In this document: piece after piece, positions 45,445 to 53,668 of the stretch | Layout of the letters: each line of letters starts with the position of its first letter | How positions within the stretch are numbered: position 1 is the stretch's first letter | NCBI RefSeq assembly: GCF_029633825.1 | Contig: NZ_CP090641.1 | Location: 992,001 to 1,056,000, forward strand | Reading direction: 5' to 3' | Source: Burkholderia contaminans | GTDB taxonomy: Bacteria; Pseudomonadota; Gammaproteobacteria; Burkholderiales; Burkholderiaceae | DNA length: 64,000 bases | Notes under the pieces: model-generated | What the model saw: only the letters and a program-made list of their open reading frames with translations | The model's database searches: none | Told to the model about the DNA's origin: nothing | Made by a program: the position numbers and the translations under genes

Positions 45445-46250
45445 AACTCCACGCCAGCCGCCTGATCCGCGATAGCTACGTCTACTTCAAGATGCCGTAC
45501 GCGCTGCTCATGCATTTCGACCGGCTCGCGGCAGCCTATGACGCGCTGGATCGCAAGCAAAAGCACGCATTCTCGTTTCCCGAGCACACCGACGGCTTCC
45601 TGCCGTTCGGGCTCGAATACTCGCATGCGCCGGAGCGTCCGGATCTGTGCGACCGGTTCTGCTACTGGGTCGCGCGTCGCGATGCGCATCACGGCTTTGC
45701 GCTGGCCAGATCCGCGTTCTATCGCGAGATGGCCGCGTACGAAGCGTGCATCCACGCAATCGCGCAGGACCTGCTCGATGCGGTATGCGAGAACCTGGGC
45801 GGTACGCCGCAGCCGCCGGTCCGGCACAGCTCCTACCTGCAGTTCTGCGCGTACGAGCAGCATCACGGCAGCCACGACCGCGCATACCTGCAGGATCCGC
45901 ACGAGGACGGCCACCTGCTGTCGTTCATCCGGCCGACGGCACCCGGCCTTGTCCTGCTGCCCGACTCGTCGCCGATTTCTGCGCTGCCGCGTTCCGACGA
46001 AATGATCGTGCTGGCCGGCTCGCTGCTCGAGGCGCTCACCGACGGCGAAGTACCGGCGATGCAGCACGCGGTCGAACGCCCGCGCACGCGCGCCCCGCGC
46101 AAGTCGCTGATGTACTTCGTCAATCCCGACCTGTCGGCCGCGCACGCCAGCACGATCGTCAACCAGCGGCCGCTGGACTTGCGGGCACTCGCCGAAGGCC
46201 GGCACGTCGCATTCGGCAACCGCGCGCTGTGCCGCCCGTGCGCGGCCTGA
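45429..46250 (+). CDS. Isopenicillin-N-synthase-like 2-oxoglutarate/Fe(II) oxygenase
   Basis: A 273-residue oxygenase. The iron facial triad is visible as His158-x-Asp160 (DPHEDGHLLSF) and His213 (MQHAVERP), followed by Arg224-x-Ser226 (RKS), the 2-oxoglutarate carboxylate binder of this family. LEYSHAPERPDLCDRFCYW near residue 62 is typical of IPNS-like proteins. GGGAG lies eight bases before the chosen start. It ends CRPCAA, with two Cys near the C-terminus. Upstream are a Cys-codon mini-ORF, a hairpin and a small peptide gene; downstream, 37 bases away, is the Pit accessory gene. Substrate unknown. Confidence 0.85.
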   Translation: MQNRMKLHASRLIRDSYVYFKMPYALLMHFDRLAAAYDALDRKQKHAFSFPEHTDGFLPFGLEYSHAPERPDLCDRFCYWVARRDAHHGFALARSAFYREMAAYEACIHAIAQDLLDAVCENLGGTPQPPVRHSSYLQFCAYEQHHGSHDRAYLQDPHEDGHLLSFIRPTAPGLVLLPDSSPISALPRSDEMIVLAGSLLEALTDGEVPAMQHAVERPRTRAPRKSLMYFVNPDLSAAHASTIVNQRPLDLRALAEGRHVAFGNRALCRPCAA

Positions 46251-46287
46251 TCCGCGTCGTCCCGCCCACCTTTTCTCCGGAGAATCC

Positions 46288-46914
46288 ATGCTTGGACGCT
46301 TCCTCCCCGTCGAAAACCGCTTTTTCGACCTCTTCGACACGCATGCGCAGCACATCGTCCTCGCCGCGTGCGAGGTTCAGATGCTCCTCGACAATCTCGA
46401 CGATGCCGAGCTGGCCATGGCCAACGTCCAGACCACCGAACGGACCGGCGACAAGCTCGCGCACGATGCCATCGACCTGCTGCACAAGACGTTCATCACG
46501 CCGCTCGATCGAGACGAGATCCACAAGCTGGTCACGACGATGGACGACATCCTCGACCTGATGGAGGACGTCGCGACCACCGTCGTGGTCTACGACCTGA
46601 AATCGGTCACCGACGAGGCCAGCGAGCTCGCGGAAATCGTCGTGCAGTCGGCGCTGCAGGCGCAGATCGCGGTCAACCTGCTGTCCGACATGACGGAGTC
46701 GGCGCAGATCCTCAAGGCCTGCGAAGAAATCGACACGCTCGAGACCCGCGCCGACCGCGTGCTGCGATCGGCGATCTCGAAGCTCTTTCGCGACGACATC
46801 GACGTGAAGACGCTCATCAAGCTGAAGGGCGTCTACGACCTGCTCGAACGCATTACCGACAAATTCGAGGATGTCGCGAACATCGTCGAAGGCATCGTGC
46901 TGGAAAACGCCTGA
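46288..46914 (+). CDS. Pit accessory protein (DUF47, PhoU-like)
   Basis: A 208-residue all-helical cytosolic protein of the DUF47/PhoU-like family. FDTHAQHIVLAACEVQMLL, ERTGDKLAHDAIDLLHKTFITPLDRDEIHKLVTTMDDILD and the terminal FEDVANIVEGIVLENA are characteristic. The conserved acidic E/D-rich helices bind metal clusters in PhoU. It is located 13 bases upstream of pit, and the pair is commonly co-transcribed; the protein is thought to regulate the transporter. Confidence 0.92.
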   Translation: MLGRFLPVENRFFDLFDTHAQHIVLAACEVQMLLDNLDDAELAMANVQTTERTGDKLAHDAIDLLHKTFITPLDRDEIHKLVTTMDDILDLMEDVATTVVVYDLKSVTDEASELAEIVVQSALQAQIAVNLLSDMTESAQILKACEEIDTLETRADRVLRSAISKLFRDDIDVKTLIKLKGVYDLLERITDKFEDVANIVEGIVLENA

Positions 46915-46927
46915 GCGAATCAACAAG

Positions 46928-47938
46928 ATGCATTCGATACAACTCGCCCTGTGGATGGTCGCGACGCTGGTGCTCGTCGCGCTCGTATTCGACTTCATGA
47001 ACGGCTTTCACGACGCGGCGAACTCGATCGCCACCGTCGTGTCGACCGGGGTGCTGAAGCCCCGGCAGGCCGTCGTGTTCGCGGCCGCGTTCAACGTCAT
47101 CGCGTATTTCATCTTCCACCTGAAGGTCGCGCAGACCGTCGGTAAAGGCACGATCGATCCCGGGATCGTCGACCACTACGTCATATTCGGCGCGCTGGTC
47201 GGTGCGATCGGCTGGAACGTGATCACGTGGTACTACGGGATTCCGTCGAGCTCGTCGCACGCGCTGATCGGCGGCCTGGTCGGCGCGGCGCTCGCCAAGT
47301 CGGGCTGGAGCTCGCTGAACATCGACGGGCTGCTGAAGACCATCGCGTTCATCTTCATCTCGCCGCTGCTCGGCTTCATCCTCGGCTCGCTGTTCATGCT
47401 CGGCGTGTCGTGGCTGTATTTCCGCACCGCGCCCAGCAAGGTCGACCGGCGCTTCCGGCGGCTGCAGCTGCTGTCGGCGGGGCTGTACAGCCTCGGGCAC
47501 GGCGGCAACGATGCGCAGAAGACGATCGGCATCATCTGGATGCTGCTGATCGCGTCGGGCTATGCGTCGGCAACCGCCGATGCGCCGCCGGCGTGGGTGA
47601 TCGGCGCGTGCTACCTGTCGATGGGCCTCGGCACGCTGTTCGGCGGCTGGCGCATCGTGCGCACGATGGGCCAGAAGATCACGAAGCTCAAGCCGGTCGG
47701 CGGTTTCTGTGCGGAAACCGGTGGCGCGATGACGCTGTTCCTCGCATCGTTCCTCGGCATTCCGGTGTCGACCACGCACACGATCACCGGCGCGATCGTC
47801 GGTGTCGGTGCAACGCAGAAGCTGTCGGCCGTGCGCTGGGGTGTGGCCGGCAACATCGTGTGGGCATGGGTGCTGACGCTGCCCGCGGCCGCGCTGTTCG
47901 CGGCCGGCGGATGGTGGCTCGGGCACCGGATCTTCTGA
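46928..47938 (+). CDS. pit: Low-affinity inorganic phosphate transporter, PiT family
   Basis: A 336-residue membrane protein with about ten transmembrane segments. The duplicated PiT signature is clear: DFMNGFHDAANSIATVVSTG in the first half and GHGGNDAQKTIGIIWMLLI in the second. The GIPSSSSHALIGGLVGA and GIPVSTTHTITGAIVGVG loops are likewise paired. It imports phosphate as metal-phosphate driven by protons. The start at MHSIQLALW follows the DUF47 stop by 13 bases. It converges with the MFS gene on the opposite strand. Confidence 0.95.
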   Translation: MHSIQLALWMVATLVLVALVFDFMNGFHDAANSIATVVSTGVLKPRQAVVFAAAFNVIAYFIFHLKVAQTVGKGTIDPGIVDHYVIFGALVGAIGWNVITWYYGIPSSSSHALIGGLVGAALAKSGWSSLNIDGLLKTIAFIFISPLLGFILGSLFMLGVSWLYFRTAPSKVDRRFRRLQLLSAGLYSLGHGGNDAQKTIGIIWMLLIASGYASATADAPPAWVIGACYLSMGLGTLFGGWRIVRTMGQKITKLKPVGGFCAETGGAMTLFLASFLGIPVSTTHTITGAIVGVGATQKLSAVRWGVAGNIVWAWVLTLPAAALFAAGGWWLGHRIF

Positions 47939-47957
47939 TGGCTGCGGCGCAACCCTG

Positions 47958-47996
47958 CGCGTGACGCACGGCGCATCACACGCCACGCGTCACGCG
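47958..47996. terminator. Hairpin between the convergent pit and MFS genes
   Basis: Ten-base arms CGCGTGACGC/GCGTCACGCG with a 19-base loop, overlapping the end of the MFS gene. There is no T run on either side, so it may only be a weak bidirectional terminator. Confidence 0.35.
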
Positions 47997-49240
47997 TCGC
48001 GTTCGAGCGACTTCATGTTCGTGAGCTGGGGAAACAGCCGCATCCACGTGAGCGCGACCAGGATCGTCGCGGTACCCCCCACGACGATCGCCGCCGGCGC
48101 ACCCCACCACGCGGCCGTCACGCCCGACTCGAATTCGCCGAGCTGGTTCGACGTACCGATGAACAACGAATTGACCGCGCTCACGCGCCCGAGCATGTCG
48201 TCGGGCGTGCGCAGTTGCACGAGCGACAGCCGCACGACGACGCTGACTACGTCTGACGCGCCGAGCGCGGCCAGCGCCACGAGCGACAGCGCGAAGTGTC
48301 GCGACAAGCCGAACACGATCGTCGCGATGCCGAACGCGATCACGCCGCCGAACATCGCGCGGCCCGGCCGCCCCTTCAACGGGAAACGCGTGAGCCACAG
48401 CGTGCCCGCGAGCGCGCCGACGGCAGGCGCCGCACGCAGCGCACCGAGCCCCCACGGGCCGACCTGCAGGATGTCGCGCGCGTAGATCGGCAGCAGCGCG
48501 GTCGCGCCGCCGAACAGCACCGCGAACAGGTCGAGCGACAGCGCACCGAGAATCGCCGGCTCGCGCCGGATGAATGCGATGCCCGAAAACACCGAGCGCA
48601 GCGTGACCGGCTCGCGCGCGGGCGGCGCACTGCGCAGCGGGATCGTGCCGCTCAGCACCGCCGCGATCGCGAATGCGACGACGCTCGTGCCGAATGCCGC
48701 GGGCGCGCCGACGCCATACAGCAGCCCGCCGAACGCGGGCCCGAGGATCTGCGCGGCCTGGTTCGCGGACGTCGACAGCGCGGTCGCGCGCGGCAGGTCG
48801 GTGCGCGGCACGACGGCCGGTAGCAGCGACGACACCGACGGCGATTCGAACGCGCGGGCCGTGCCGACGATCGCAGCCAGTGCATACACGGCCGGTGCCG
48901 CCAGCCACCCTTGCGCGGCACCGAGCAGGAACACGGCGGCGGCCAGCGCCTCGACGCCCTGGCAGATCGTCGCGATGCGCCGGCGATCGTAGCGGTCGGC
49001 TACCTGCCCGACGACGAGCGTCAGCGCGAACATCGGCACGAACTGCGCGAGTCCGACGAGACCGAGCGCGAATGCACTGTGCGTGAGCGCGTAGACGTAC
49101 CAGCCGATGGCAACCGACAGGATCTGGAAAGCCAGGGAAGACATGACGCGCGTGCCCCAGAAGCGCTGGAACGGGACATGGCGGAACAGGTTGGCGGGTA
49201 GCGGGGATAAAGGACTAGGGTCGGGCACGGAGTCGGTCAT
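47990..49240 (-). CDS. MFS exporter (EntS-like)
   Basis: A 416-residue major-facilitator protein with twelve predicted membrane segments. It begins FQRFWGTRVMSSLAFQILSVAIGWYVY; the A-motif loop reads GQVADRYDRRRIATICQ. QAAQILGPAFGGLLYG lies in helix 5. The closest recognisable group is EntS/MFS_3-type exporters of siderophores and drugs. The start at MTDSVPDPS was preferred because upstream residues lack family similarity. It is 227 bases downstream of the cysS-like gene on the same strand, so it may belong to the same regulated unit. Confidence 0.88.
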   Translation of the reverse strand: MTDSVPDPSPLSPLPANLFRHVPFQRFWGTRVMSSLAFQILSVAIGWYVYALTHSAFALGLVGLAQFVPMFALTLVVGQVADRYDRRRIATICQGVEALAAAVFLLGAAQGWLAAPAVYALAAIVGTARAFESPSVSSLLPAVVPRTDLPRATALSTSANQAAQILGPAFGGLLYGVGAPAAFGTSVVAFAIAAVLSGTIPLRSAPPAREPVTLRSVFSGIAFIRREPAILGALSLDLFAVLFGGATALLPIYARDILQVGPWGLGALRAAPAVGALAGTLWLTRFPLKGRPGRAMFGGVIAFGIATIVFGLSRHFALSLVALAALGASDVVSVVVRLSLVQLRTPDDMLGRVSAVNSLFIGTSNQLGEFESGVTAAWWGAPAAIVVGGTATILVALTWMRLFPQLTNMKSLERDA

Positions 49241-49467
49241 CGAGGTCTCGGTGGTCGGCGCTGTGCGTCGGTACCGTTCGAGAAACGACTGCGCACGACC
49301 ACGCGTGCGCGCGACAACGGTGCCGAAGCGGCCAAAGCGCGATGATATGCCAACCGCGGAAAACGGGCCGGAGACGTGGGTGCCGACGATTCCGGCGGCC
49401 ACGCGGATCGCGGCCGCCGGGTGGATGCCTGACGACAGGATCTTCCGATGCAGGCGGCCCGCGCGCT

Positions 49468-50880
49468 TTACTGCGGCGCGCCGGCTGTATCGCTCGAACC
49501 CATCACCATGCCGAATAGACGTTGCCCTTCCGGCGTGTCCTCGACTCTCCAGCCCTCGGCGCTCAACGCTTCCCGGATCCGGTCGGCTTGTGCCCAGTCC
49601 TTGTCCGCCCTCGCGCGCTCACGCTCACCGAGCAACACGTGGACATGTTCCGGAATGTCGAACGCAACCGGCCGCCATTCGCGCAAGCCAAGGCCGAGCA
49701 CGTCATCGAAGCTGTCGACGGTCGCTTTCAGGGTGGCAGGCGGCAGGTTGCTCCTGACCAGATCCCACAGCACCGCGAGCGCCCTCGGCAGATTCAGGTC
49801 CTCGTTCACTTCGGCATCGAATCGCGCGACGAAGTCCGCATCGGCGCACCCGCCGTCCGGCCAGCCGGCATAAAGGTGCCGCAGTCGATTCAGCGCGGTG
49901 TGTGCCGCGTCGAGCGACGCCCACGTGAAATGCAGCTTGCTTCGATAGTGGGCCGTCAGGCACAGGTAGCGGTACGCGAGCGGATCGACACCCCGGCTCT
50001 GCAAGGTCTCCAGGCGAACGAAATCGCCGCTCGACTTCGACATCTTCGTATCGTCGTCAAACGTCAGGAAGTGCCCGTGCATCCAGTAATTCGCGAGCTG
50101 CGTGCCGTGGGCCGCCCGCGTCTGCGCGATCTCGTTGCTGTGATGCACGGCGATGTGATCCTCGCCGCCGCAATGGATATCGAACAATGTCCCGAGATAC
50201 TTCGCCGACATCGCCGAGCATTCGATATGCCAGCCCGGAAAGCCGCGCCCCCACGGGCTGTCCCATTCCATTTGCCGCTTGACGTCGGCCGGGCTGAACT
50301 TCCACAACGCAAAATCCGTGATGCTCCGCTTCCCGCCCAGCGCCACCCGCTTGCCCGCCTGCAACCCCGCGCGGTCCAGCCGCGCGAGATACCCGTAGTC
50401 GTCCTGCCGACTGGTGTCGAAGTAGAGGCCGTCGTCCGTCCGGTAGACGTAGCCGCCGCGGTCGAGCGTATCGATGAACGCGATCTGTTCGGCGATGTGG
50501 TCGGTGGCGCGGCACCACACCGTCGGCTCGAGCAGGTTGAGCGCGCGCCAGTCGCGGACGAACGCCTCGGTGTAGCGCCGGGCGATGGCCCATGCCGATT
50601 CGCCGGTCCGACGGCTCCCCTTCTCCATCTTGTCTTCGCCTTCGTCGGCATCCGACGTCAGGTGGCCGACGTCGGTGATGTTGACGACGTGCCGGACCGC
50701 GTAGCCGTTGCGCGCCAGTACACGGCGCAGGAGATCCTCGAACACGTAGGTTCTCAGGTTGCCGATGTGGGCATGGTCGTACACCGTCGGGCCGCAGCAA
50801 TACATGCCGACCTGCCCGGCCCGGACAGGCGTGAAGGGGCGCACGGTACGCGACCAGGTGTCATACAGCGCAAGCGGCAT
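49468..50880 (-). CDS. cysS: Cysteinyl-tRNA synthetase, divergent second type
   Basis: A 470-residue class I synthetase attaching cysteine to tRNA-Cys. The zinc ligands are Cys29 (CCGPTVYD), Cys221 (WHIECSAM), His246 and Glu250 (HHSNEIAQ). The class I motifs are HIGN at 38-41, where most cysteine enzymes have HIGH, and KMSKS at 279-283. YDHAHIGNLRTYVFEDLLRR resembles the variant found in several other phyla, not the proteobacterial housekeeping form. All catalytic elements are intact. The leader upstream has a Cys-codon peptide and an intrinsic terminator; an MFS exporter gene follows. Probably a second cysS, perhaps acquired; the housekeeping copy is not in this window. Confidence 0.93.
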   Translation of the reverse strand: MPLALYDTWSRTVRPFTPVRAGQVGMYCCGPTVYDHAHIGNLRTYVFEDLLRRVLARNGYAVRHVVNITDVGHLTSDADEGEDKMEKGSRRTGESAWAIARRYTEAFVRDWRALNLLEPTVWCRATDHIAEQIAFIDTLDRGGYVYRTDDGLYFDTSRQDDYGYLARLDRAGLQAGKRVALGGKRSITDFALWKFSPADVKRQMEWDSPWGRGFPGWHIECSAMSAKYLGTLFDIHCGGEDHIAVHHSNEIAQTRAAHGTQLANYWMHGHFLTFDDDTKMSKSSGDFVRLETLQSRGVDPLAYRYLCLTAHYRSKLHFTWASLDAAHTALNRLRHLYAGWPDGGCADADFVARFDAEVNEDLNLPRALAVLWDLVRSNLPPATLKATVDSFDDVLGLGLREWRPVAFDIPEHVHVLLGERERARADKDWAQADRIREALSAEGWRVEDTPEGQRLFGMVMGSSDTAGAPQ

Positions 50881-50910
50881 CGAATTTCTCCGTCCCGAAG
50901 GTGTGGGCCC

Positions 50911-50949
50911 AAAAACAAAAAGGCCGCCTGTCTTGCATCACAGGCGGCC
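50911..50949 (-). terminator. Intrinsic terminator in the cysS leader (attenuator)
   Basis: On the cysS strand a perfect ten-base stem GGCCGCCTGT/ACAGGCGGCC with an eight-base loop is followed by TTTTTGTTTTT. It stands between the predicted promoter and the cysS start codon, so it must be read through for cysS to be expressed. It begins 34 bases after the stop codon of the Cys-rich leader peptide. Confidence 0.85.
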
Positions 50950-50982
50950 GGAAGGCGATTGCTTGAATGTTCAGCGAATTCG

Positions 50983-51060
50983 CTAGACGCAACTTCCCCC
51001 TGGCATGTGCTGACAACATGCGCGGATCAGCGACGAGGGGGACATGGCGAGATCAAGCAT
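50983..51060 (-). CDS. cysS leader peptide with tandem Cys codons
   Basis: A 25-codon frame starting MLDLAM and ending RACCQHMPGGSCV. It contains adjacent TGT-TGT codons and a TGC codon two from the end. An internal ATG at 51045 would give a 20-residue version. No Shine-Dalgarno sequence is seen; the first ATG lies at the predicted transcription start, so leaderless initiation is likely. With the terminator downstream it has the layout of a ribosome-mediated attenuator sensing Cys-tRNA. Too short for automatic gene calling. Confidence 0.7.
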   Translation of the reverse strand: MLDLAMSPSSLIRACCQHMPGGSCV

Positions 51061-51067
51061 GCGGACG

Positions 51068-51097
51068 ATGCTAGCGCCTATAGACGGCAATGGTCAA
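51068..51097 (-). promoter_or_regulatory. Predicted promoter of the cysS leader
   Basis: On the minus strand TTGACC (51097-51092) and TAGCAT (51073-51068) are separated by 18 bases. The predicted transcription start is near 51061, at the first codon of the leader peptide. Confidence 0.5.
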
Positions 51098-51178
51098 GAC
51101 CATCCGGGCGCTGTTTCCCGGGCGGTGGCCAGGCTGGCGGCGCGGGCCGGACGGCTTTCGTGCCCGCTCACGCCCGGC

Positions 51179-51207
51179 AAAAAAAAAGCGCGAACCGAGG
51201 TTCGCGC
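51179..51207 (-). terminator. Rho-independent terminator of the porin gene
   Basis: On the minus strand the stem GCGCGAACC/GGTTCGCGC with a two-base TC spacer (effectively a small loop) is followed by nine Ts. It lies 47 bases after the porin stop codon and insulates the cysS leader from porin transcription. Confidence 0.88.
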
Positions 51208-51254
51208 CAAAGAGAGACCGCTCGCTGAAGACGTCGCTGCCCCACCCATCCCGC

Positions 51255-52394
51255 TCAGAACGAATGCCGCATCCCGATCCGCACGTCGGCCTGCGTCTGC
51301 GTCGTCGACGGCGTGAAGCTGTAGCCGACCACCGCATCGACGCCCTGCGACGCGCGCAGGTAATCGCCGGAGATGTAGATGTCGGTGCGCTTCGACAGCA
51401 GGTAGTGCAGGCCCGCCGTGCCCTGGTTCCAGTGGTGGCCTTCGAAGCGCGTGTGCTGGTAGCCCGCGATGAGGCTCAGCGCCGGCGTGAACTGGTACAG
51501 CCCGCCGCCTTCGTACACCTGCATGTGTGACGACTGGCCGAAGCCCTTGATCGTCGTGTACGAGTAGTTGGCGTCGAGCGTCAGCTTGCCGATCGTGTAG
51601 CTGGTGCCGATGCCGAACGTGCCCTGGCTGTCGACGTCCATCGCGGTGTTCGCAAACAGGTCGGTGCGTGCGCCGGTCGCCGGATCGACGGTGACGGTCT
51701 GCTGGCCGAGGAACGTGTGCGTGCCGATCATCGCGTACGGGTCGAACGCGTAGATGCCGTTCGGGTTGTTCAGGCGCGTGTACGCGGCGCCGATCGAGAA
51801 GTCGCCCTTCGTGAAGCTCGCGCCCGCGCTCCATGCGCTGTTGCGGTGGAAGTTGCCCGCGACGTTGCCGAACGAGTACATCGCGCCGAACTTGAAGCCG
51901 CTGAGATCGTTCGACAGGAACTTCACCGAGTTCGGCAGGCGGTCGCCGTTGAAGCGGTCGAAGTCGCCCTGGTGGATCGCATAGCCGCTGCCCCACGCCG
52001 AAATGTTGTAGATCGACACGAGTTCGTTCGTGATGTCGAGCTGGTTGCCGAACGACAGCGTGCCCCAGTCGTTCTGCAGGCCGACATACGCCTGGCGGCC
52101 GAATTCCGCGCCGCCGAAACCGAGTTGCCCGTTGCCGAGGTGGAAGCCGCTCTCGAGCGTGAACACGGCCTTCAGGCCGCCGCCCAGATCTTCGGTGCCC
52201 TTGAGGCCGAAGCGGTTTCCGTAGGCGACGCCGTCGTCGAACTTGACCACGTGCGAACCGCCCGTGTTGTTCACGTACGTGATACCCGCGTCGAGAATCC
52301 CGTACAGCGTCACGCTGCTTTGTGCATGCCCGATGGCGGGAATACAGGCCGCGCATGCAAGCGCGGCGGCTACGGCAACTTTCTTTTGCTTCAT
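51255..52394 (-). CDS. Gram-negative porin (betaproteobacterial OmpC-like)
   Basis: A 379-residue outer-membrane trimeric porin. The signal peptide is residues 1-24 (ending IGHAQ), followed by SSVTLYGILDAGITYVNN, the hallmark start of Burkholderia porins. GNRFGLKGTEDLGGGLKAVFTLESGF and QAYVGLQNDWGTLSFGNQ follow. The last strand ends VRIGMRHSF with C-terminal Phe. A roughly 260-base gap separates it from choX. It may serve uptake of choline compounds, but porins of this type are usually general. Confidence 0.93.
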   Translation of the reverse strand: MKQKKVAVAAALACAACIPAIGHAQSSVTLYGILDAGITYVNNTGGSHVVKFDDGVAYGNRFGLKGTEDLGGGLKAVFTLESGFHLGNGQLGFGGAEFGRQAYVGLQNDWGTLSFGNQLDITNELVSIYNISAWGSGYAIHQGDFDRFNGDRLPNSVKFLSNDLSGFKFGAMYSFGNVAGNFHRNSAWSAGASFTKGDFSIGAAYTRLNNPNGIYAFDPYAMIGTHTFLGQQTVTVDPATGARTDLFANTAMDVDSQGTFGIGTSYTIGKLTLDANYSYTTIKGFGQSSHMQVYEGGGLYQFTPALSLIAGYQHTRFEGHHWNQGTAGLHYLLSKRTDIYISGDYLRASQGVDAVVGYSFTPSTTQTQADVRIGMRHSF

Positions 52395-52654
52395 TGTCGA
52401 CCACCCTCCCTGAACCGTTCGATGGATAGAATCTCGTCCCGGCGCGTGCCGCGATGCGCCGGTGGATTCCAATTCAGACCGCCCCGCTGGCTTCGGCATT
52501 TCGTTTTCCGCAATAACGGAGCCATTGGCGAAAAATACAAACCCATATTTCGGGTCACCCGTCTGAAGGCGACACCAAATGGTCACGATGCGACGGATCG
52601 GGAAAACACGTAGACAGGCGGCACGGCAAAAACCGGCCGCCCGGAGGGAGGGAA

Positions 52655-53623
52655 TCAGCGAGCGTCGAGGGCCGCGCGCACGGCCGGCAGGCCCGGTGCG
52701 CCGGCCGCCGTCGTCACGCCGTCGAGCCAGCCGGCGACCAGCGCGGGCTCGGCCTTCAGCGCATGCTGCGCCGCGAGCGCGGGCGAGGTCTTGTGGTCGA
52801 GCATGTCGGCGATCATCCGGTTCTCGACGTCGACGGAGAACGTCATCTGCCGGAACAGTCGCGCGAGGTTCGCGCACTGGCCGGCGAACCCGGCACGCGT
52901 GACCGTGTTGACCGTCGCGCCGCCGTAGTTCGGGCCGAAGTACGCATCGCCGCCCGACAGATACGTCAGATGAAACTTCGTGTTCATCAGATGCGGCTCC
53001 CACGCGAGAAACACGATCCAGCGCTTGTCGCGCACCGCGCGCTCGACCTGCGTGAGCATGCCCGTCTCGCTCGATTCGACGAGCGACCAGTTCGCGGACC
53101 CGAGCACGTGGTCGGACAGCATCCGCTTGATGTTCTGGTTCGCGGGCGCGCCGGGCTCGATCCCGTAGATCTTGCCGCCGAAGCGATCCGCGTAGCGCGC
53201 GAGATCGGCGAACGTATGCACGCCGGCGGCGGCCACGTAATCGGGCACGGCGAGCGTGAACTTCGCGCCGCTCAGGTTCGCGTGCAGCACGTCGATCGAT
53301 TTCTCGTCGACGAACGGCTTCACGAGCGGCGCCTGCGCGGGCATCCAGTTGCCGAGAAAGACGTCGACCTGCCCTTTCTTGAGCCCCTGGTACGTGATCG
53401 GCACCGACAGGTTCGCCACGTCCTGCCGGTAGCCGAGCGCCTTCAGCACGACGCCCGCCATCGCGTTCGTCGCGTCGATGTCGGTCCAGCCGGGCGCCGC
53501 CATCTTCACGTTGCTGCACGTCTGCGGATCGGCCGCGTGCGCGGCCTGCGTCGTCATCAGGCACGCGGCGGCGGCGAGCGCCACGCCGATCCTTCGGATT
53601 GCTGCATTGCGTTGCCGTTTCAT
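52655..53623 (-). CDS. choX: Choline ABC transporter substrate-binding protein
   Basis: A 322-residue periplasmic binding protein of the OpuAC/ChoX type, with signal peptide residues 1-30 (ending AAHAAD). APGWTDIDATNAMAGVVLKALGY, VFLGNWMPAQAPL, GAKFTLAVPDY and FLAWEPHLMNTKF contain the aromatic residues expected to cage the trimethylammonium group. It is related to the carnitine-type protein at 0.2-1.2 kb but is paired here with choline sulfatase and its LysR regulator. That trio is a known choline-sulfate arrangement. The permease and ATPase partners are not adjacent. Confidence 0.9.
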   Translation of the reverse strand: MKRQRNAAIRRIGVALAAAACLMTTQAAHAADPQTCSNVKMAAPGWTDIDATNAMAGVVLKALGYRQDVANLSVPITYQGLKKGQVDVFLGNWMPAQAPLVKPFVDEKSIDVLHANLSGAKFTLAVPDYVAAAGVHTFADLARYADRFGGKIYGIEPGAPANQNIKRMLSDHVLGSANWSLVESSETGMLTQVERAVRDKRWIVFLAWEPHLMNTKFHLTYLSGGDAYFGPNYGGATVNTVTRAGFAGQCANLARLFRQMTFSVDVENRMIADMLDHKTSPALAAQHALKAEPALVAGWLDGVTTAAGAPGLPAVRAALDAR

Positions 53624-53668
53624 GGTTCGCTTCCTCCGTCGTTGTTCAATGATCGCGATGCGGTACGC

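Noticed and set aside
45230..45475. Alternative plus-strand frames between the 44-residue ORF and the oxygenase
   Set aside because: No ribosome site, Thr/Arg/Pro-rich content, and each overlaps the better supported frames.
49555..50880. HIGN in place of HIGH as a sign of a dead CysRS
   Set aside because: HIGN occurs in functional cysteinyl-tRNA synthetases of several phyla, and all zinc ligands and KMSKS are present here.
52395..53564. Upstream extension of the porin frame through the choX gene
   Set aside because: The in-frame extension overlaps choX antiphase and is Arg-rich; the porin signal peptide at 52394 gives the true start.
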